DNA of 64,000 nt from Ambrosia x helenae (lineage: Eukaryota > Streptophyta > Magnoliopsida > Asterales > Asteraceae). Position numbers and translations under genes: made by a program. Each line of letters starts with the position of its first letter. The stretch's first letter is position 1. The notes beneath the pieces are model-generated. The model saw nothing but the letters and a program-made list of their open reading frames with translations. It was not told the origin of the DNA and ran no database searches. Of this stretch, positions 51,081 to 63,571 are shown in pieces. The stretch lies in assembly GCA_030844895.1 (NCBI GenBank), contig CM061230.1, forward strand, positions 6,116,705-6,180,704, given 5' to 3'.

Positions 51081-51734
51081 TGAGTTTATTGGTTTAAAAT
51101 AAATATATACGTAACAGATTTAGATGTTCTTCCCCAAATCATACCAATTCGTGCCCTAATTTCCAAATCATCATAATTGGTGATCATTAGCCCCTGAATC
51201 TTTGGGGCTAATGATCACAGAGTGCCGAATGATAAAACCCACAAAAAAAAGAGACTTACAAAGGACTCGTGTACGGGTATACGGCTCGACAAAGAAGACG
51301 TCAAAAGAAACGATTCAAATGGTTTCAATTATCACTTTGAAACAGAAATTGGAGGTGTAGGAGTGTTAATCGGCGAGTAGTGATGGTCTAGACACGTTCA
51401 ATTTATAGTGAAAAGCTTAGACGAACAAATGGAAGGTTTTGACTCGGTATTGAATGTGACGCGCTAATTAGTTGATAATAGGAAAGATTTGACTATCTCG
51501 TGGTCAAACCGAGTGATAAACGTTCAATCAGAGTCAGCAGCAATTAATGGGGTTCAATCTTCCCAACATTAGCTCAGTCAATGGTCTCCATATTGGCTTT
51601 AAAAAAAAAAGTCAACCAATTATTTTGGTTGGTGCGATCGATCAGCAGTAACACAGGGAGAAGATACAATATTATGGTTCATTTTAGGAAAGGTTTAAAA
51701 TGATTAATGTCTGGTTGTAAACAACAAACAATTG

Positions 51735-51796
51735 TGTGGTGTAGTAGTGGTGTCGTGCGTGTGTGTCTGACAGACTCGGGTTCGAGTCACGCAAAC
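51735..51796 (+). other. tRNA-like module 3 in the LTR
   Basis: TGGTGTAGTAGTGG (TGGTGTAGTGGTGG in the other LTR) and GGGTTCGAGTC, on the opposite strand to modules 1 and 2. The second copy is at 56993-57055; an older relative is at 16029-16100. Confidence 0.6.
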
Positions 51797-52027
51797 AGCA
51801 CAATTATGTTTCCCTTTTTTTTTAACAGAGGGAAGGTTTAGTTGTGGGCTTCTGCTGATGGGCCTTCGTTACTGGGCTGCTGAAAAGGAAAGGCAAGGTG
51901 GGCTAGGGTGTTGGGTTGGTTATGGTTTGGTTTGGTAAGAAGAAAGAAATATATCTAAAATGACTAATTGTATAAAATCTGATTTTTTTTTTTATTATTT
52001 ATATAAAGAAAAGTGACGGATGTCACA

Positions 52028-54563
52028 GCATCCCCTACTTTTAGAAACTTCGTCCCGAAGTTATTAGAAACATAGGGTTATGGATGTCTGGGTAAAAATT
52101 TAAGTTAACTGTGGTTTGGAAAATTGGAATGATTTGGGTAAGAGGTTTGATAGGTGTGAGTTAAGGATTTGGATTAAGTTTGTCTCGAATAATAAGGAGA
52201 ATAGGAATCTAGTGAATCATTAAGTTTCAAGTTTTAGGAATCTTATGACAAATGTACGAGTTGATTGACTACAGAAAGACTAAATGAACTACCAAATAAC
52301 CAGAGTTTGTTCCTGGCCCGACTTCCAGTCTCACTTTCAATGCATCATTAGTGTTTGTATACAGGGTGTACCGCAGCTAACCCACCACACCTTTGATACC
52401 TTGAAAACGTACTGGACGCCCACCAAAAACTCTAATAGAATTTCACACTACCCTAACGTACCTGTAAATTCATGATTACGTTCCGGACCGGAATCATCAA
52501 TTTACCTTACATTAGGGTTTTATGTCCTTCTATGATCCCACCGATTGTTGAGCAGGTTCGATAGCCTCCACCAGCCGTGGAGTAGGTTGTAGGGCCTCTC
52601 CCGACTGTTTGAAAAGGCATAGTGACCTCTACCAATCGTTGAGTATGTTCGATAGCCTCCACCAGTCGTGGAGCAGGTTGTAGGGCCTCTCCCGACTGTT
52701 GAAAAAGGCATGATGACCTCTATTAAGTGCAGCAATTATTATTCACATTGATTGCAAATTGATAGCATGTTTATGCAAGCAAGTTTGTAAGTACTACAAC
52801 CATTAAGTGTAAGTGTTTATCATGAATAATTAAATGTTTACGAGTATCATGAATAATTAGATGTTCAATGCGTAGTCAAATTAAGGGAAAAATCTAGTTT
52901 CATGTAATAACCAATGATGTTTTCTTAGAAAAGCATCTGTAAGATCAAGTATCAAGTCCAAACGTTTCAAATAAATGTAAGGTAGAGTCTTGTATGATTA
53001 AAAATAAACGTAACCAATATAATAAATTTCCAATCTGTGTTAATACACAATAATATGCAAGGAAATTTCTAGATGTTGTATGCTAATGAGTGCGACAAAA
53101 TTGGGTACAAAATGATAATAGAATTATGAAAATGAAAACACAAGTATCATGAATAATTAAATGTCCAGTGAATAGTCAAGTTAAGAGGAAATCAAGTTTC
53201 ACAAAAAAAATGATGTTTTGGAAAAAAAAAGAAATCCTGTAGAATCAAGTATCAGGTTTTTAGTAGTTTGTTTAGCATGGGTAACTAGCTTATGTGTGAG
53301 AAGGTGAAGGATATGAATTTAGTTCTTGAGAAGATGATGAAAAATCTTGAAGCAGAATCAAGGTTGTGAGAGAATGTGAAGATAGTTGATAAAGAGTTTA
53401 TTTTATAGTAAGGAGATTATGTAGCAGTGTAAATTTTGAGGTTTGGATCAAAAGTTATAATCAAGTGTATAAAAAAACATGATTGTGGTATATACCAAAT
53501 ATTGTAAAAATTTGAACAAGTTGAAAATGGGTGAGTGTTGATGGAGAATCTAGAGACTAAATATTATTCCAAAAAAAATAAATATTTTCAAAATTTGGTT
53601 TTGTACATAAGGCAAAAGTTGTTAAATAGTACAAGCTAAGTAGGCTTTGTAATAGTTTAAAACATTATATAGAAAATCGTTTGTTACGTCAATAAATAAT
53701 TAATTGAATTTAAGTTCGAGGAAAATATGTACTTTGTAAAGTTGCTAGGTAATAAAACTAGTTTTAGAAATCTTTAGTTTGTGCTAAAGTATGAGGTTAT
53801 AGTTTTTAAAATAAATAACATGTGGAGAAAAGAAATAATATGATTTGGGTAGGGTGTTGAATATTTAAAAAATGGCTAAGAGGGTAAGGTGAAGTGTGAT
53901 TGTGAAATCCATAGATGGTTATGAAAGTATGAACTTGTAAGCAATATATGAAAATACAAAATATTGTATATGAACCGAGAGAGTATGATTGAAAAAGCTT
54001 GCATAAAATGCTTGGAGTGCCCTTGTCTAGCTGTAAAGCCCAACAAGAACGTTGACTTTTCAAAGGAATTGAACCCAATGGTGATCAAAGAAGACGTGCT
54101 TTAGCCTATAAGTGGACACTCACTCCAGGAATCCCCAGGTAAGCATAACAGGTCCGTCAATGGATTTATGCGCTATGCTTGCCTATGCCAGAAAACCCAG
54201 TGTACAGGCGTCCACCCTTCCAGATTGCACGTGTCCTTATCACACTCATTAAAGTTCAACAACTTCAAAGGAGTAAAATAAGAGTAGGTATTATGTCTAA
54301 GAGTGTCTTCATAAATGGTACTGCTCCCGTTCTATGATGATGTAAACTTTCCACTCCCTGTAGGGCACCATCTCTATGCACCATGATGAAAGATGAGAAG
54401 AATGGAGAGAGAGAGGAAGGGAAAGATGGAAGAAGGAAAGTAGAGGGAAATGAGGGGTAGGGTAGTTTAGGAAATATAATGCATGAAAGTTGAAGTTCGG
54501 TTATAGTCTAGGCCTTTTTATCTAATAACCTAGTTCCCTATAACCATGGCTCTGATACCAATC
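52028..54563. other. LARD interior, non-coding
   Basis: It contains a GTTGAGCAGG-type array (52536-52735, two copies of about 95 bases made of 30-base units). A segment at 53274-53490 matches the deleted relative at about 15690-15898. No reverse transcriptase, integrase or gag motif is seen in either direction. Confidence 0.7.
54549..54560 (-). other. Primer-binding site (initiator-Met tRNA) of the LARD
   Basis: TGGTATCAGAGC on the minus strand, 3 bases from the 5' LTR. Confidence 0.85.
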
Positions 54564-57285
54564 TGTAACACCCCAACCGATGGCGGAATCATCGAGGTGC
54601 CACGTAGTGACGATTGTTCAAAAGCACATGGTACTAAAATGTAAATATATTATTGAATAATACAAGATTTGTCTTACATGGAAATGGAAAATACATTGTC
54701 TAAATGAAATGTAAATATTGAAATAACTGAATTAAAATAAGGCACTAAATGTCTCTTGCTAAAGCACTAGATCAAACTGCACCTGAAACATGTACAAATA
54801 GATTTGGTCAACATATGAAATGTTGGTGAGCATTCCTAGTTTTGATATATATAGTAGGTTAAAAAGTTATACAATTCAAGTGCAAGCTACAGTGCAAATA
54901 TGTAAACTATGTATCATACAAATCAGCGAAATCAACCCTGTGACTGTATAATGTACTTATCCAATAAATGGATAATAACTTAACAATGGCCACGGATTCT
55001 CCGATGAAAAAGGGGGAGAATCAATCTAGGCGGGTTGTCAATCCAAATAGCGCTATCCAATGTTAAGGTCGGCTTGTACCATGTTAATGATTTCACTAAG
55101 TACAAATGTAATCCACATGTATTGTCTAAGCATAAAGCACGTTGTAAGCAATGCACATAGTACTAGAATTGTATTGTAAAAATGTAAATTTGAATTTGAA
55201 TTTGTAATAGTGTACATGAATCACCCCAAAAATGTATAAAAGTAAAAAAGGGATAGGAAGTACTCACAGTTCACGTAGTAACTTGAAATTGGACTTGGAC
55301 AACGAAATATGTGTTGGAACTATCTCAAAGTATCAACCTAAAGAGTTTGATAAAGTGTAAGGGAAATAACTCTAGGATACATGTATTTCTAGGGCTTCGA
55401 ATTGAGGATAAACGTTTATTTGTTTTAATAATTAAAATGTCTAATAATTAAGAGAAATTTGGTAAATAAATAAACAAAGTCTTTGAGTAAACTTTAAATC
55501 AAATATGGTCACAATATAAAGTTTTTTTTTATAAAATTATTTTCTTGAAAATAGAATATTTACTTTAATTATTTCAAATTGTCAAAATACGACTTTTATA
55601 TCTAAAAATATTAGAATCAAAGAATTTCTGTCTTAAAAATTGTATTTCAGTTCTAGATAGTTAGAAATAATTTATATAAAATTTTGGTGCAAAAATATTG
55701 AAAAATGAATTTATTATGATTTAATTATGATTAAATCTAACAAAAATTGATTAAAAATATAAAATAAATGATTTTTCTGAAATAAAAATATTTTCTGAAA
55801 TGTTTAAGAATATACAAGTTTAGGATAATTTTTGTGAGATTTAATAAAATCGTTTAGATATTTTTATAGAATTTAATAAATTTAAATGAATAAACTTGTA
55901 TTATTAATAATATATATTAAATAAATTATTTTTGAAAAACTAAAATTTGGGTGATGAACTTTATCATTTGAAGATCCTATGATAATTTTTGTAGAATTTA
56001 TAAAACACTTTTAGTATTTAAAAAACTATTTTAAGAGATTAGATATGTTAAGTATATATATATATAAAATGGCAAAAAAAATATATGTTGGTTATGGGAA
56101 TCGAACCCGGGCCTCTGGCCGGTTCGAGTTTTATCACAAGCGTGGCCACCAACTGAGCCACACCCTGAGAACGAGTTAAACAGGATAGATATTAGTTATA
56201 TAGGTTAGTTGTGTAATTGGATAATTAGTGAAATGAAACAAAAAAATAAAGGAGGCTTGTGGGATTCGAACCCTGGCCAAAGGCCGGTTCGATCCCTTAA
56301 TAACGTGTGTAAACCAGCTGGTCTGCACCAGCTGGTTGTGAGTTTATTGGTTTAAAATAAATATATACGTAACAGATTTAGATGTTCTTCCCCAAATCAT
56401 ACCAATTCGTGCCCTAATTTCCAAATCATCATAATTGGTGATCATTAGCCCCTGAATCTTTGGGGCTAATGATCACAGAGTGCCGAATGATAAAACCCAC
56501 AAAAAAAAGAGACTTACAAAGGACTCGTGTACGGGTATACGGCTCGACAAAGAAGACGTCAAAAGAAACGATTCAAATGGTTTCAATTATCACTTTGAAA
56601 CAGAAATTGGAGGTGTAGGAGTGTTAATCGGCGAGTAGTGATGGTCTAGACACGTTCAATTTATAGTGAAAAGCTTAGACGAACAAATGGAAGGTTTTGA
56701 CTCGGTATTGAATGTGACGCGCTAATTAGTTGATAATAGGAAAGATTTGACTATCTCGTGGTCAAACCGAGTGATAAACGTTCAATCAGAGTCAGCAGCA
56801 ATTAATGGGGTTCAATCTTCCCAACATTAGCTCAGTCAATGGTCTCCATATTGGCTTTCAAAAAAAAGTCAACCAATTATTTTGGTTGGTGCGATCGATC
56901 AGCAGTAACACAGGGAGAAGATACAATATTATGGTTCATTTTAGGAAAGGTTTAAAATGATTAATGTCTGGTTGTAAACAACAAACAATTGTGTGGTGTA
57001 GTGGTGGTGTCGTGCGTGTGTGTCTGACAGACTCGGGTTCGAGTCACGCAAACAGCACAATTATGTTTCCCTTTTTTTTAACAGAGGGAAGGTTTAGTTG
57101 TGGGCTTCTGCTGATGGGCCTTCGTTACTGGGCTGCTGAAAAGGAAAGGCAAGGTGGGCTAGGGTGTTGGGTTGGTTATGGTTTGGTTTGGTAAGAAGAA
57201 AGAAATATATCTAAAATGACTAATTGTATAAAATCTGATTTTTTTTTTTATTATTATTATATAAAGAAAAGTGACGGATGTCACA
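54564..57285 (-). repeat. LTR (right copy, 5' LTR) of the LARD
   Basis: Same ends as the left copy, lacking the 19-bp TGTATGAACTGTAGTGTAC segment. An open frame at 56964-57194 overlaps module 3 and is not a gene. Confidence 0.9.
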
Positions 57286-57290
57286 TTAAA

Positions 57291-58466
57291 AGTTACTTGT
57301 CTCCATCGTAGAAACCTATATATTAGTTATTTAGGGATGAAATTATTTTGCATACCTTTTATTAGGTATCATTTTTTTGTTTTGCATTTTTTTTTAATTA
57401 GGGTTTCAATCAGGTGAAGAAATGATTTGGGATATTGTGTTATTGTTCAACATTTTGTTATGGTTTTGTTTGAAATAAGGAAATCTTGCTCATTCTATAA
57501 CAAATTTTGGAATTTTATCTCATTAACGATTTATCCTCATCAAGGGTCACTATAGGTTTCATGTTTTGTTTAATAATTTTATCGGGATAGTGTATTTGTT
57601 TGAAAACATTCATGTTCATTCCAAAGTTGAAGGTTAAGTGATGTAAAATATACTTCACTTCTTAATAGTAATACCCTAAGGAAACAAGTAGTCATTGTTA
57701 TTAAATTATATTTAAGGTTGCGTGTGGTTACATAGTTGAAGTTAGTCAAGCTACTGAAATTTTGTATTAAAAGGATGTCATCTGCAAATATTTAGGGGCA
57801 TTTTGATTGAGGGTTAGATTACAGATGGTACTAAGCAATTGCCTCCATTATGGGATCTCCGCTCAAATGATGAAAGTTAGATGTGCTAAACACATCCTCA
57901 AGGTCAATCTGATGACCGTATATCAAGAAACGGAGGAGCTGGCAAAAACCGGGAATGTCCGGGTAGAAAAGGTTTGTAGAATTCATCGTCATAACATGGC
58001 TATCAATTATCATCAATTGTTCTTAAGGAAAATAGCAAAAATAGCATGATATGATATCTATAAATTATAGATTACAAGAATGATTATTTGACGTTGTATA
58101 ATTTGATGTCACATACTTGCAGGGAATGCTTAATGAAAAAAAAAAACAATTGAACGAAGAGTAGGCCAAAAGTTCCCGGTCTGACATGGCATAGCATGCT
58201 CAACGAGTAGGCCAAACCCAAGCAAGGATAATCTGGCCGGTCCCCATAATAAAAAGGTCAAATTGCACGTTAAAGCAAGGTACTCAACTTTCTAATTTAC
58301 CCATTTAGGTTGAACCATTTCTTTATGTTTTGACCTGTCACTCAACCCGTTTGACCCACAGATTAACTTAATATTTGTGAAATTAAGATCATTTGTTAAA
58401 TCATTCGTGACTAAATATTTGGGGCCTAACCTTGGGTGTCCAAAACCAGTTTAAAATTAATGTTTA
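57291..58466. other. Intergenic DNA or distal part of the gene split by the LARD
   Basis: AT-rich. A stretch at 57810-58045 has higher coding-like complexity (frame with YQETEELAKTGNVRVEKV) but no family match that I know. It could be an exon of the candidate gene at 48.7 kb; this is speculative. Confidence 0.3.
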
Positions 58467-58877
58467 TTGTTTAATGGGTATTGGATTTTAATAATCCCAA
58501 GTTTCCACCATTGGCCGATAATAATCCCTACTTCAAAAATTGCCAATAATAATCCCAACTTTCAAACATTTGGCCTGTGGTAAACCTTTTTTAACTGAGG
58601 ACTAACTGGGTTAGTTTGTGCTGACGTGGCTGCTGACTGGGCACGATGATGTGGAACAGATGCCGATGTGGCACGATGACCTGGTTTCTTTTTTTTTCTT
58701 TTTTTTTAACAACAAAACAAAATCTATATATGATTATCTTCCAATCTAGAAAACAAATTTCCATCTTCATCCCTCCATCATCATCTTCAACATAACAAGT
58801 ATCTTCATCCACCTCCTCAACACCACTGCCACCACCATCTTCATCCCTCACCTGCAACACCACCAACGACCCACCCG

Positions 58878-58936
<59 letters not shown>
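58878..58936. repeat. (ATA)n microsatellite
   Basis: About 19 uninterrupted ATA units inside the MULE. Confidence 0.95.
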
Positions 58937-59029
58937 TGAAAACAAACAGATCTGTTCCATAAACAACAATAACAATAATAACCCCTTCATCCTGCACACA
59001 ACTCAACCACTCCTTTCTCTTCCTCTACA

Positions 59030-59245
59030 ATGGAAAGCCCCTCAAACGACACCGTTTCATCCTCACCGGAATTCGAGTTCAGAAACCCTTCTTCCCTTCA
59101 TACCACCCTCCCTTCATACCACCCTCCTCTTCGCCGACCAACTCAAACGACCAACTCAAACGACACCGGAATTCGAGTTCAGAAAGCCCCTCAAACGACA
59201 CCGTTTCATCCTCACCCTTCTTCGCCATTGTTGCTGCTTCATTGA
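59030..59245 (+). pseudogene. Possible captured gene 5' end in the MULE
   Basis: ATG at 59030 opens MESPSNDTVSSSPEFEFRNP, reminiscent of N-termini such as those of membrane-associated kinase regulators (Ser-rich then EFEF). The rest consists of short internal duplications (CCTCAAACGACACCGTTTCA occurs twice). It probably derives from a host gene. Confidence 0.35.
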
Positions 59246-59994
59246 GCTCGAGGAAGAAGACGAACAGAGCACCAATAATCGGTAAAAGGAAGAAGACGAA
59301 CAGATCTGTTTCATCGCCATTGTTGCTGCTTCAGATCCTAGCAAAAGGAGGTTGTGGGTTGTTTACAAAGGTTTGGGGATTCTTTGTTAGGGTTTGTTAA
59401 TTGGTAGTTGAGATTATAGATGAAGATGATATTGTTATGTTGAAGATGATATAGATGAAGATGGATTATATAGTGAATTTGATTAGAGATGATTATGATG
59501 AAGGAGGGTTGATGGTAGGTGATTTTTTTGTGCTTTGAAAAATATGAAATAATAATATAAAATGCCATGTCAGCTTAAGTTGTACACGTCATCAAGCTTA
59601 GTCAGATGCCACGTCAGCACAAACTAACCCAGTTAGTCCTCAGTTAAAAAAGGTTTACCACAGGCCAAATGTTTGAAAGTTGGGATTATTATTGGCAATT
59701 TTTGAAGTAGGGATTATTATCGGCCAATGGTTGAAACTTGGGATTATTAAAATCCAATACCCCTTGTTTAATTACCGAATATTGCTCTTTTGTTTGCCAA
59801 AATAGGTGTACTAGGCTGACTTTGACCGCGTTCTCTTGCCTTTTTACAATTCTTAGTATGATTTACAACCCTTTGATCTTTTGTTAGACAACACATATCT
59901 ATTATGCAGACTTTGATGGCCTTTTCTAGCCTTCTCATAATTCTTAGCATGCTAAAATGGATCTGTTTGGATGTCTGCATTGCTTTACTTTTGT

Positions 59995-60279
59995 TTACCG
60001 GTAAATCATTTGGTTCAAGTTTATAGATGCATTATATTGATACAACTTAATCATATTTGCATCATCATCAGTAGTGTTGGTGGCAGTGGCTTCAGTTGAG
60101 GCGGCAACGGGAGGGTTAGCAACATGAGGAGAGTGGTGATCGAGTACTTGAAACGCGCAACAATGAATTTTGAAGAGTTTAGCCCAAGATGAGTATTGAC
60201 TGGTTTCCATCTCTAGGGTTATAGGGATGAATGTTTTGATGTTGGAGACAGTAATAGCAAGGTGTGTTTTTGGGTCCAT
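59995..60279 (-). pseudogene. Copia-type gag N-terminal fragment
   Basis: From ATG at 60279 the frame encodes the HLAITVSNIKTFIPITLEME and YSSWAKLFKIHC pattern of the plant Copia gag N-terminus. It stops at 59995 without the zinc knuckle, protease or polymerase. It is a remnant. Confidence 0.65.
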
Positions 60280-60335
60280 GGTTCGGTCAAAGGAGGGAAA
60301 CGGGAACAGAAAGGATATGAGATTTAAGAAATTTT

Positions 60336-60488
60336 GGTTTGATACCATGGTACACTTTGTAATTCACTGTGTGATTCATTCAATCATTTACAAGGTATAT
60401 ATAATCATAATTTACATGTCAATGGTCTTCCGAGAAAGTCTCCTATAGTCAATTGTCTTCCTATACTTAAGCTCTAGTTAATTATTTA
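60336..60488 (-). mobile_element. Copia LTR end and degenerate primer-binding site
   Basis: The minus strand reads ...GTACCA (LTR end at 60348) then TGGTATCAAACC (60347-60336), a worn version of the initiator-Met primer site, 57 bases before the gag ATG. The LTR extends right to about 60488, where a MULE-end fragment follows. Confidence 0.45.
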
Positions 60489-60560
60489 CAATAGGAGTAT
60501 TAGATTTAAATAATCCCAACTATGAGCTATTGGCCGCTATGGGTCCCAACTAACATAATT
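60489..60560. mobile_element. MULE terminal fragment
   Basis: AGGAGTATTAGATTTAAATA and the following ATTGGCCGCTATGGGTCCC resemble one end of the MULE family. The other end is missing. Confidence 0.4.
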
Positions 60561-61191
60561 TGTGTTGAGGTATTGCTTCTTCCTTAAGTTGTATGATGTT
60601 TGTAGTTTTTATTTGATTTTTTAATATCGAGTGTGTTTTATGAATTTGGAGTATATTCATGTAACTAAACCACCACAAAGTCCAAGTTTTGAGAAAGAGA
60701 CAGATGTTAAAAGACACATGAGGTGTAGAATTCAAGAAACTCACAGGAGTGAAGAATTCCTGAAGATCACAAGGTACTTCAACATCCCACTAACTTCATA
60801 GCATCCATAACATACTCGTCTATCATCCAAGCACGTGTTCGAGTATGTATCTGATCTAGGAGTTTGAGTTGATGAAGAAGCATTGGAATGTGAGTGATTT
60901 CTTTTGAAAAAGTCTAATTTTGACTCATTTTCATAATATTTCAAATTATCACTACCCTGGGATTTCACAATCGTTTAAGTTTTCAAATGAATAAAACTCC
61001 ACTAAAAGGGTTCCTACCGGTTGAGTATTAGTATATAAACCAATTCAATGTTGTTTTCATGATTCTAGTTTGATTTTAGTAGTGTAAGTTATCATTCTCT
61101 AAAAATTTTCACGAACTTCATAGAATCAGAAGTCTCTGGATTTTTGGGGAGTGGGGCCGGGTGTTTTGTTTTTCAGTTTAGTTTTTTTGGA
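60561..61191. other. Intergenic DNA
   Basis: No gene recognised; the stretch 60600-60760 contains short frames without family features. Confidence 0.35.
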
Positions 61192-62231
61192 AGGAAACTT
61201 TCATTAAAAAACAACGGCCTATCTCCAAGGCGGAGATAGCCACAAAACACAATCAATTACATAACATCAAAATCAAAAGAACGCCAACCCTCCCAAGTCA
61301 CATCATTACCCTTACGTCTACTATTAAACCAAAGAAAACTAAGAGCCTTCATGTCAGAAATCACTTGAACAATCGACACATTCGTCTCCTTAAACACTTT
61401 CTCATTTCTAGCCTTCCAAATACGCCATAGCGTTATCACCAAAATACCACGAAGTAAGTCTTTCTTAGGCTGCGAATAACCCGAATGCTCCGCAATAACA
61501 TGCACGTCTTGTATTGAAAACAACAAAATCGGAGGAATATGGCACCACCTAGCGATTCCACTCCACACTCCATTTGAGAACATACATTCGGCAACAAGAT
61601 GATCAAGCGTCTCTTCCGATCCATCACATAAAATGCAACCTGCAGTAGCCACATGGATGTTTCTTCTACGAAGAGCATCTTTTGTAGGAAGCCGATTTAG
61701 TCCGGCTCTCCATAAGAAAAGATTACATTTAGCTGGAAGCCATTTCACCCAATGTAAAATTCTAGCGGAAGCGTTTTGTGTTTAGGTTGAGTTTATTTGT
61801 TTGGCCTTGTGGCCGGAGGCCGCTAGGTTTCTAGTGGGAGACTCTCAAAACTGCAAGGTAGTTTTTAGTACAAGAAGTAAAGGGATAGAATAAGAAAGAT
61901 GGTATTGATTGATTGATACTTGGTACATTCAAATGAGGAGATAACCTTCTCTATAAATACAAGAAAGGAAAACATAAAATAGGCAAATAGCTAATCTAGA
62001 GCCACAAAATAAGGAGACACAAATCATGGGGCACAAATCTTGGAGGTATAAATATTGGGCATAATGGAAGGAATAAATCATGGAAGATCATGGTGGAGCA
62101 GAGCATGGAGAATAAATTATCTTCAATACTCCCCCTCAAGTTGGAGCGTGAATGTTACGAACGCCCAACTTGCCAAGTGATATTTCTATTTTTTTCGAAC
62201 ACTCCCCCTTAAGTTGGAGTGTTTGCTTTTC

Positions 62232-62835
62232 TTGCGGCTCATATATTTGGACCTGACTTTTCCCTTTGCGGGTTCAAGGAACCCGACTTTTTTTCTTGCG
62301 GATTTAAAAACCCGACTTTTCTTCTTGCGGATTTAAAAACCCGACTTTTCTTCTTTGCGGGTTAAAAACCTGACTTTTCTTCTTGCGGATTTAAAAACCC
62401 GACTTTTCTTCTTTGCGGGTTAAAACCCCGACTTTCTGCTTGCGGATTTAAAAACCCGACTTTTCTTCTTTGTGGGTTAAAAACCTGACTTTTCTTCTTG
62501 CGGATTTAAAAACCCGACTTTTCTTCTTTGCGGGTTAAAACCCCGACTTTCTGCTTGCGGATTTAAAAACCCGACTTTTCTTCTTTGCAGGTTAAAACCC
62601 CGACTTTCTCTTCTTGCGGGTTCAAAGAACCCGACTTTTTCCTTCTTGCGAGTTCAAAGAACTCGACTTTTCTTCTTGCGAGTTCAAAGAACTCGACTTT
62701 TCTTTTCGCGGGCTCAAAGGAACCCGACTTTTTCCCTTTTTTTTGCGAGTTTAAAAAAACCCGACTTTTCTTTTTCTTACGGGCTTAAATAACCCGACTT
62801 TTTCATTTTCTCGCGAGTTCAAAGAACTTGACTTT
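62232..62835. repeat. Minisatellite, about 29-bp units, about 20 copies
   Basis: Units of the type CCCGACTTTTCTTCTTGCGG plus ATTTAAAAA or GTTAAAAA alternate through the 5' half of the element interior (plus-strand view). Translations of it are repeat artefacts. Confidence 0.9.
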
Positions 62836-63571
62836 TTTTTTTGGTCTTCGATTCTCTCCATTTTGCTTTTGCTCATCAATGCCCCCTTTTTTTATTTATC
62901 TCCTTATTAGCCACCCCTTTTATTTTTTTATTCATTATTTTTTTGCTTTTCAAAAAAACTTTTGATTATTATTATTTTTATTTTTATTTTTTTTTAAAAA
63001 CCAAGGCCTGTCAAGAATTTACCTTTTCAAAAGGCAGTGCTTTTGCTTTCAACCACTACCTTTTGTTTTCTTACAAACTATAGTACAAAACTCTCCACAT
63101 TTGTAACCAGCTAAAAGGAAAACCAAGGTTTCAACATCAAGGCTTCAACATCTTTAGCAACAACATCCACTATAATCACCACGACCCGCCATATCTATAA
63201 CCCCCCCCCCACCCCATTTTTTTTAATCCGCATCTCTCTCCATAGGGGTTTTGTTCCCCTCTTTAAACTTTTTATTATTTTTTTCAAACAACCAACCTCC
63301 ATGGTCCCATATGTTTTCCACCAACTGAAGTCAGATGTAGCGGTTGCTGACGCCATTGTGGTGGTCAATGGAAACAAAGGTGGTCCGACGTGGACGGCAG
63401 CGGAAGAGTGGTGAGGGTTTTGAGTTTAGGGTTTGTAGAGGGAATGGTGTAATGGTGGCGGTGGCGACAACCACTAGGGTTGGAGTTGTAGTTATTTGTG
63501 GTAGATGAAGGCGACAGTTGTGTGGCTGAAAAGGTTTGGGTTTTTTTTGGATGAGCAGGACCAGGAACACT
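62836..63571. other. Remainder of the element interior
   Basis: T/C-rich, with C and T homopolymers. The minus-strand frame at 63331-63570 (just inside the primer site) has no gag features that I can recognise. Confidence 0.4.

Larger units (their letters stand above)
49287..52027 (-). repeat. LTR (left copy) of the LARD
   Basis: Plus strand runs TGTAACACCC to GATGTCACA. It contains three tRNA-like modules and no open frame of note. Confidence 0.9.
49287..57285 (-). mobile_element. LARD: 8.0 kb non-coding LTR retroelement, recent
   Basis: LTRs at 49287-52027 and 54564-57285 are nearly identical (about three substitutions, one 19-bp indel near 49679, a few homopolymer changes). TTAAA is duplicated exactly at 49282-49286 and 57286-57290. 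A primer-binding site TGGTATCAGAGC (minus strand, 54560-54549), complementary to initiator-Met tRNA, lies 3 bases inside the right LTR, and a purine tract (AAAAGTAGGGGATGC) adjoins the left LTR, so the element points left. The 2.5 kb interior has no gag or pol, so its movement must depend on another element. Confidence 0.9.
58476..59763. mobile_element. MULE-type element with captured sequence
   Basis: The ends are GGGTATTGGATTTTAATAAT and its inverse, with a perfect 9-bp duplication TTGTTTAAT (58467-58475 and 59764-59772). The long inverted ends match those of 22095-23441. No transposase. Confidence 0.88.

Noticed and set aside
56964..57194. 76-codon frame as a gene
   Set aside because: It lies within the right LTR of the LARD and overlaps tRNA-like module 3. 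The left LTR differs there by indels that break the frame.
62585..62788. Repeat protein (FLLASSKNSTF type)
   Set aside because: It is a translation of the minisatellite in a non-coding LTR element, with no start context or domain.
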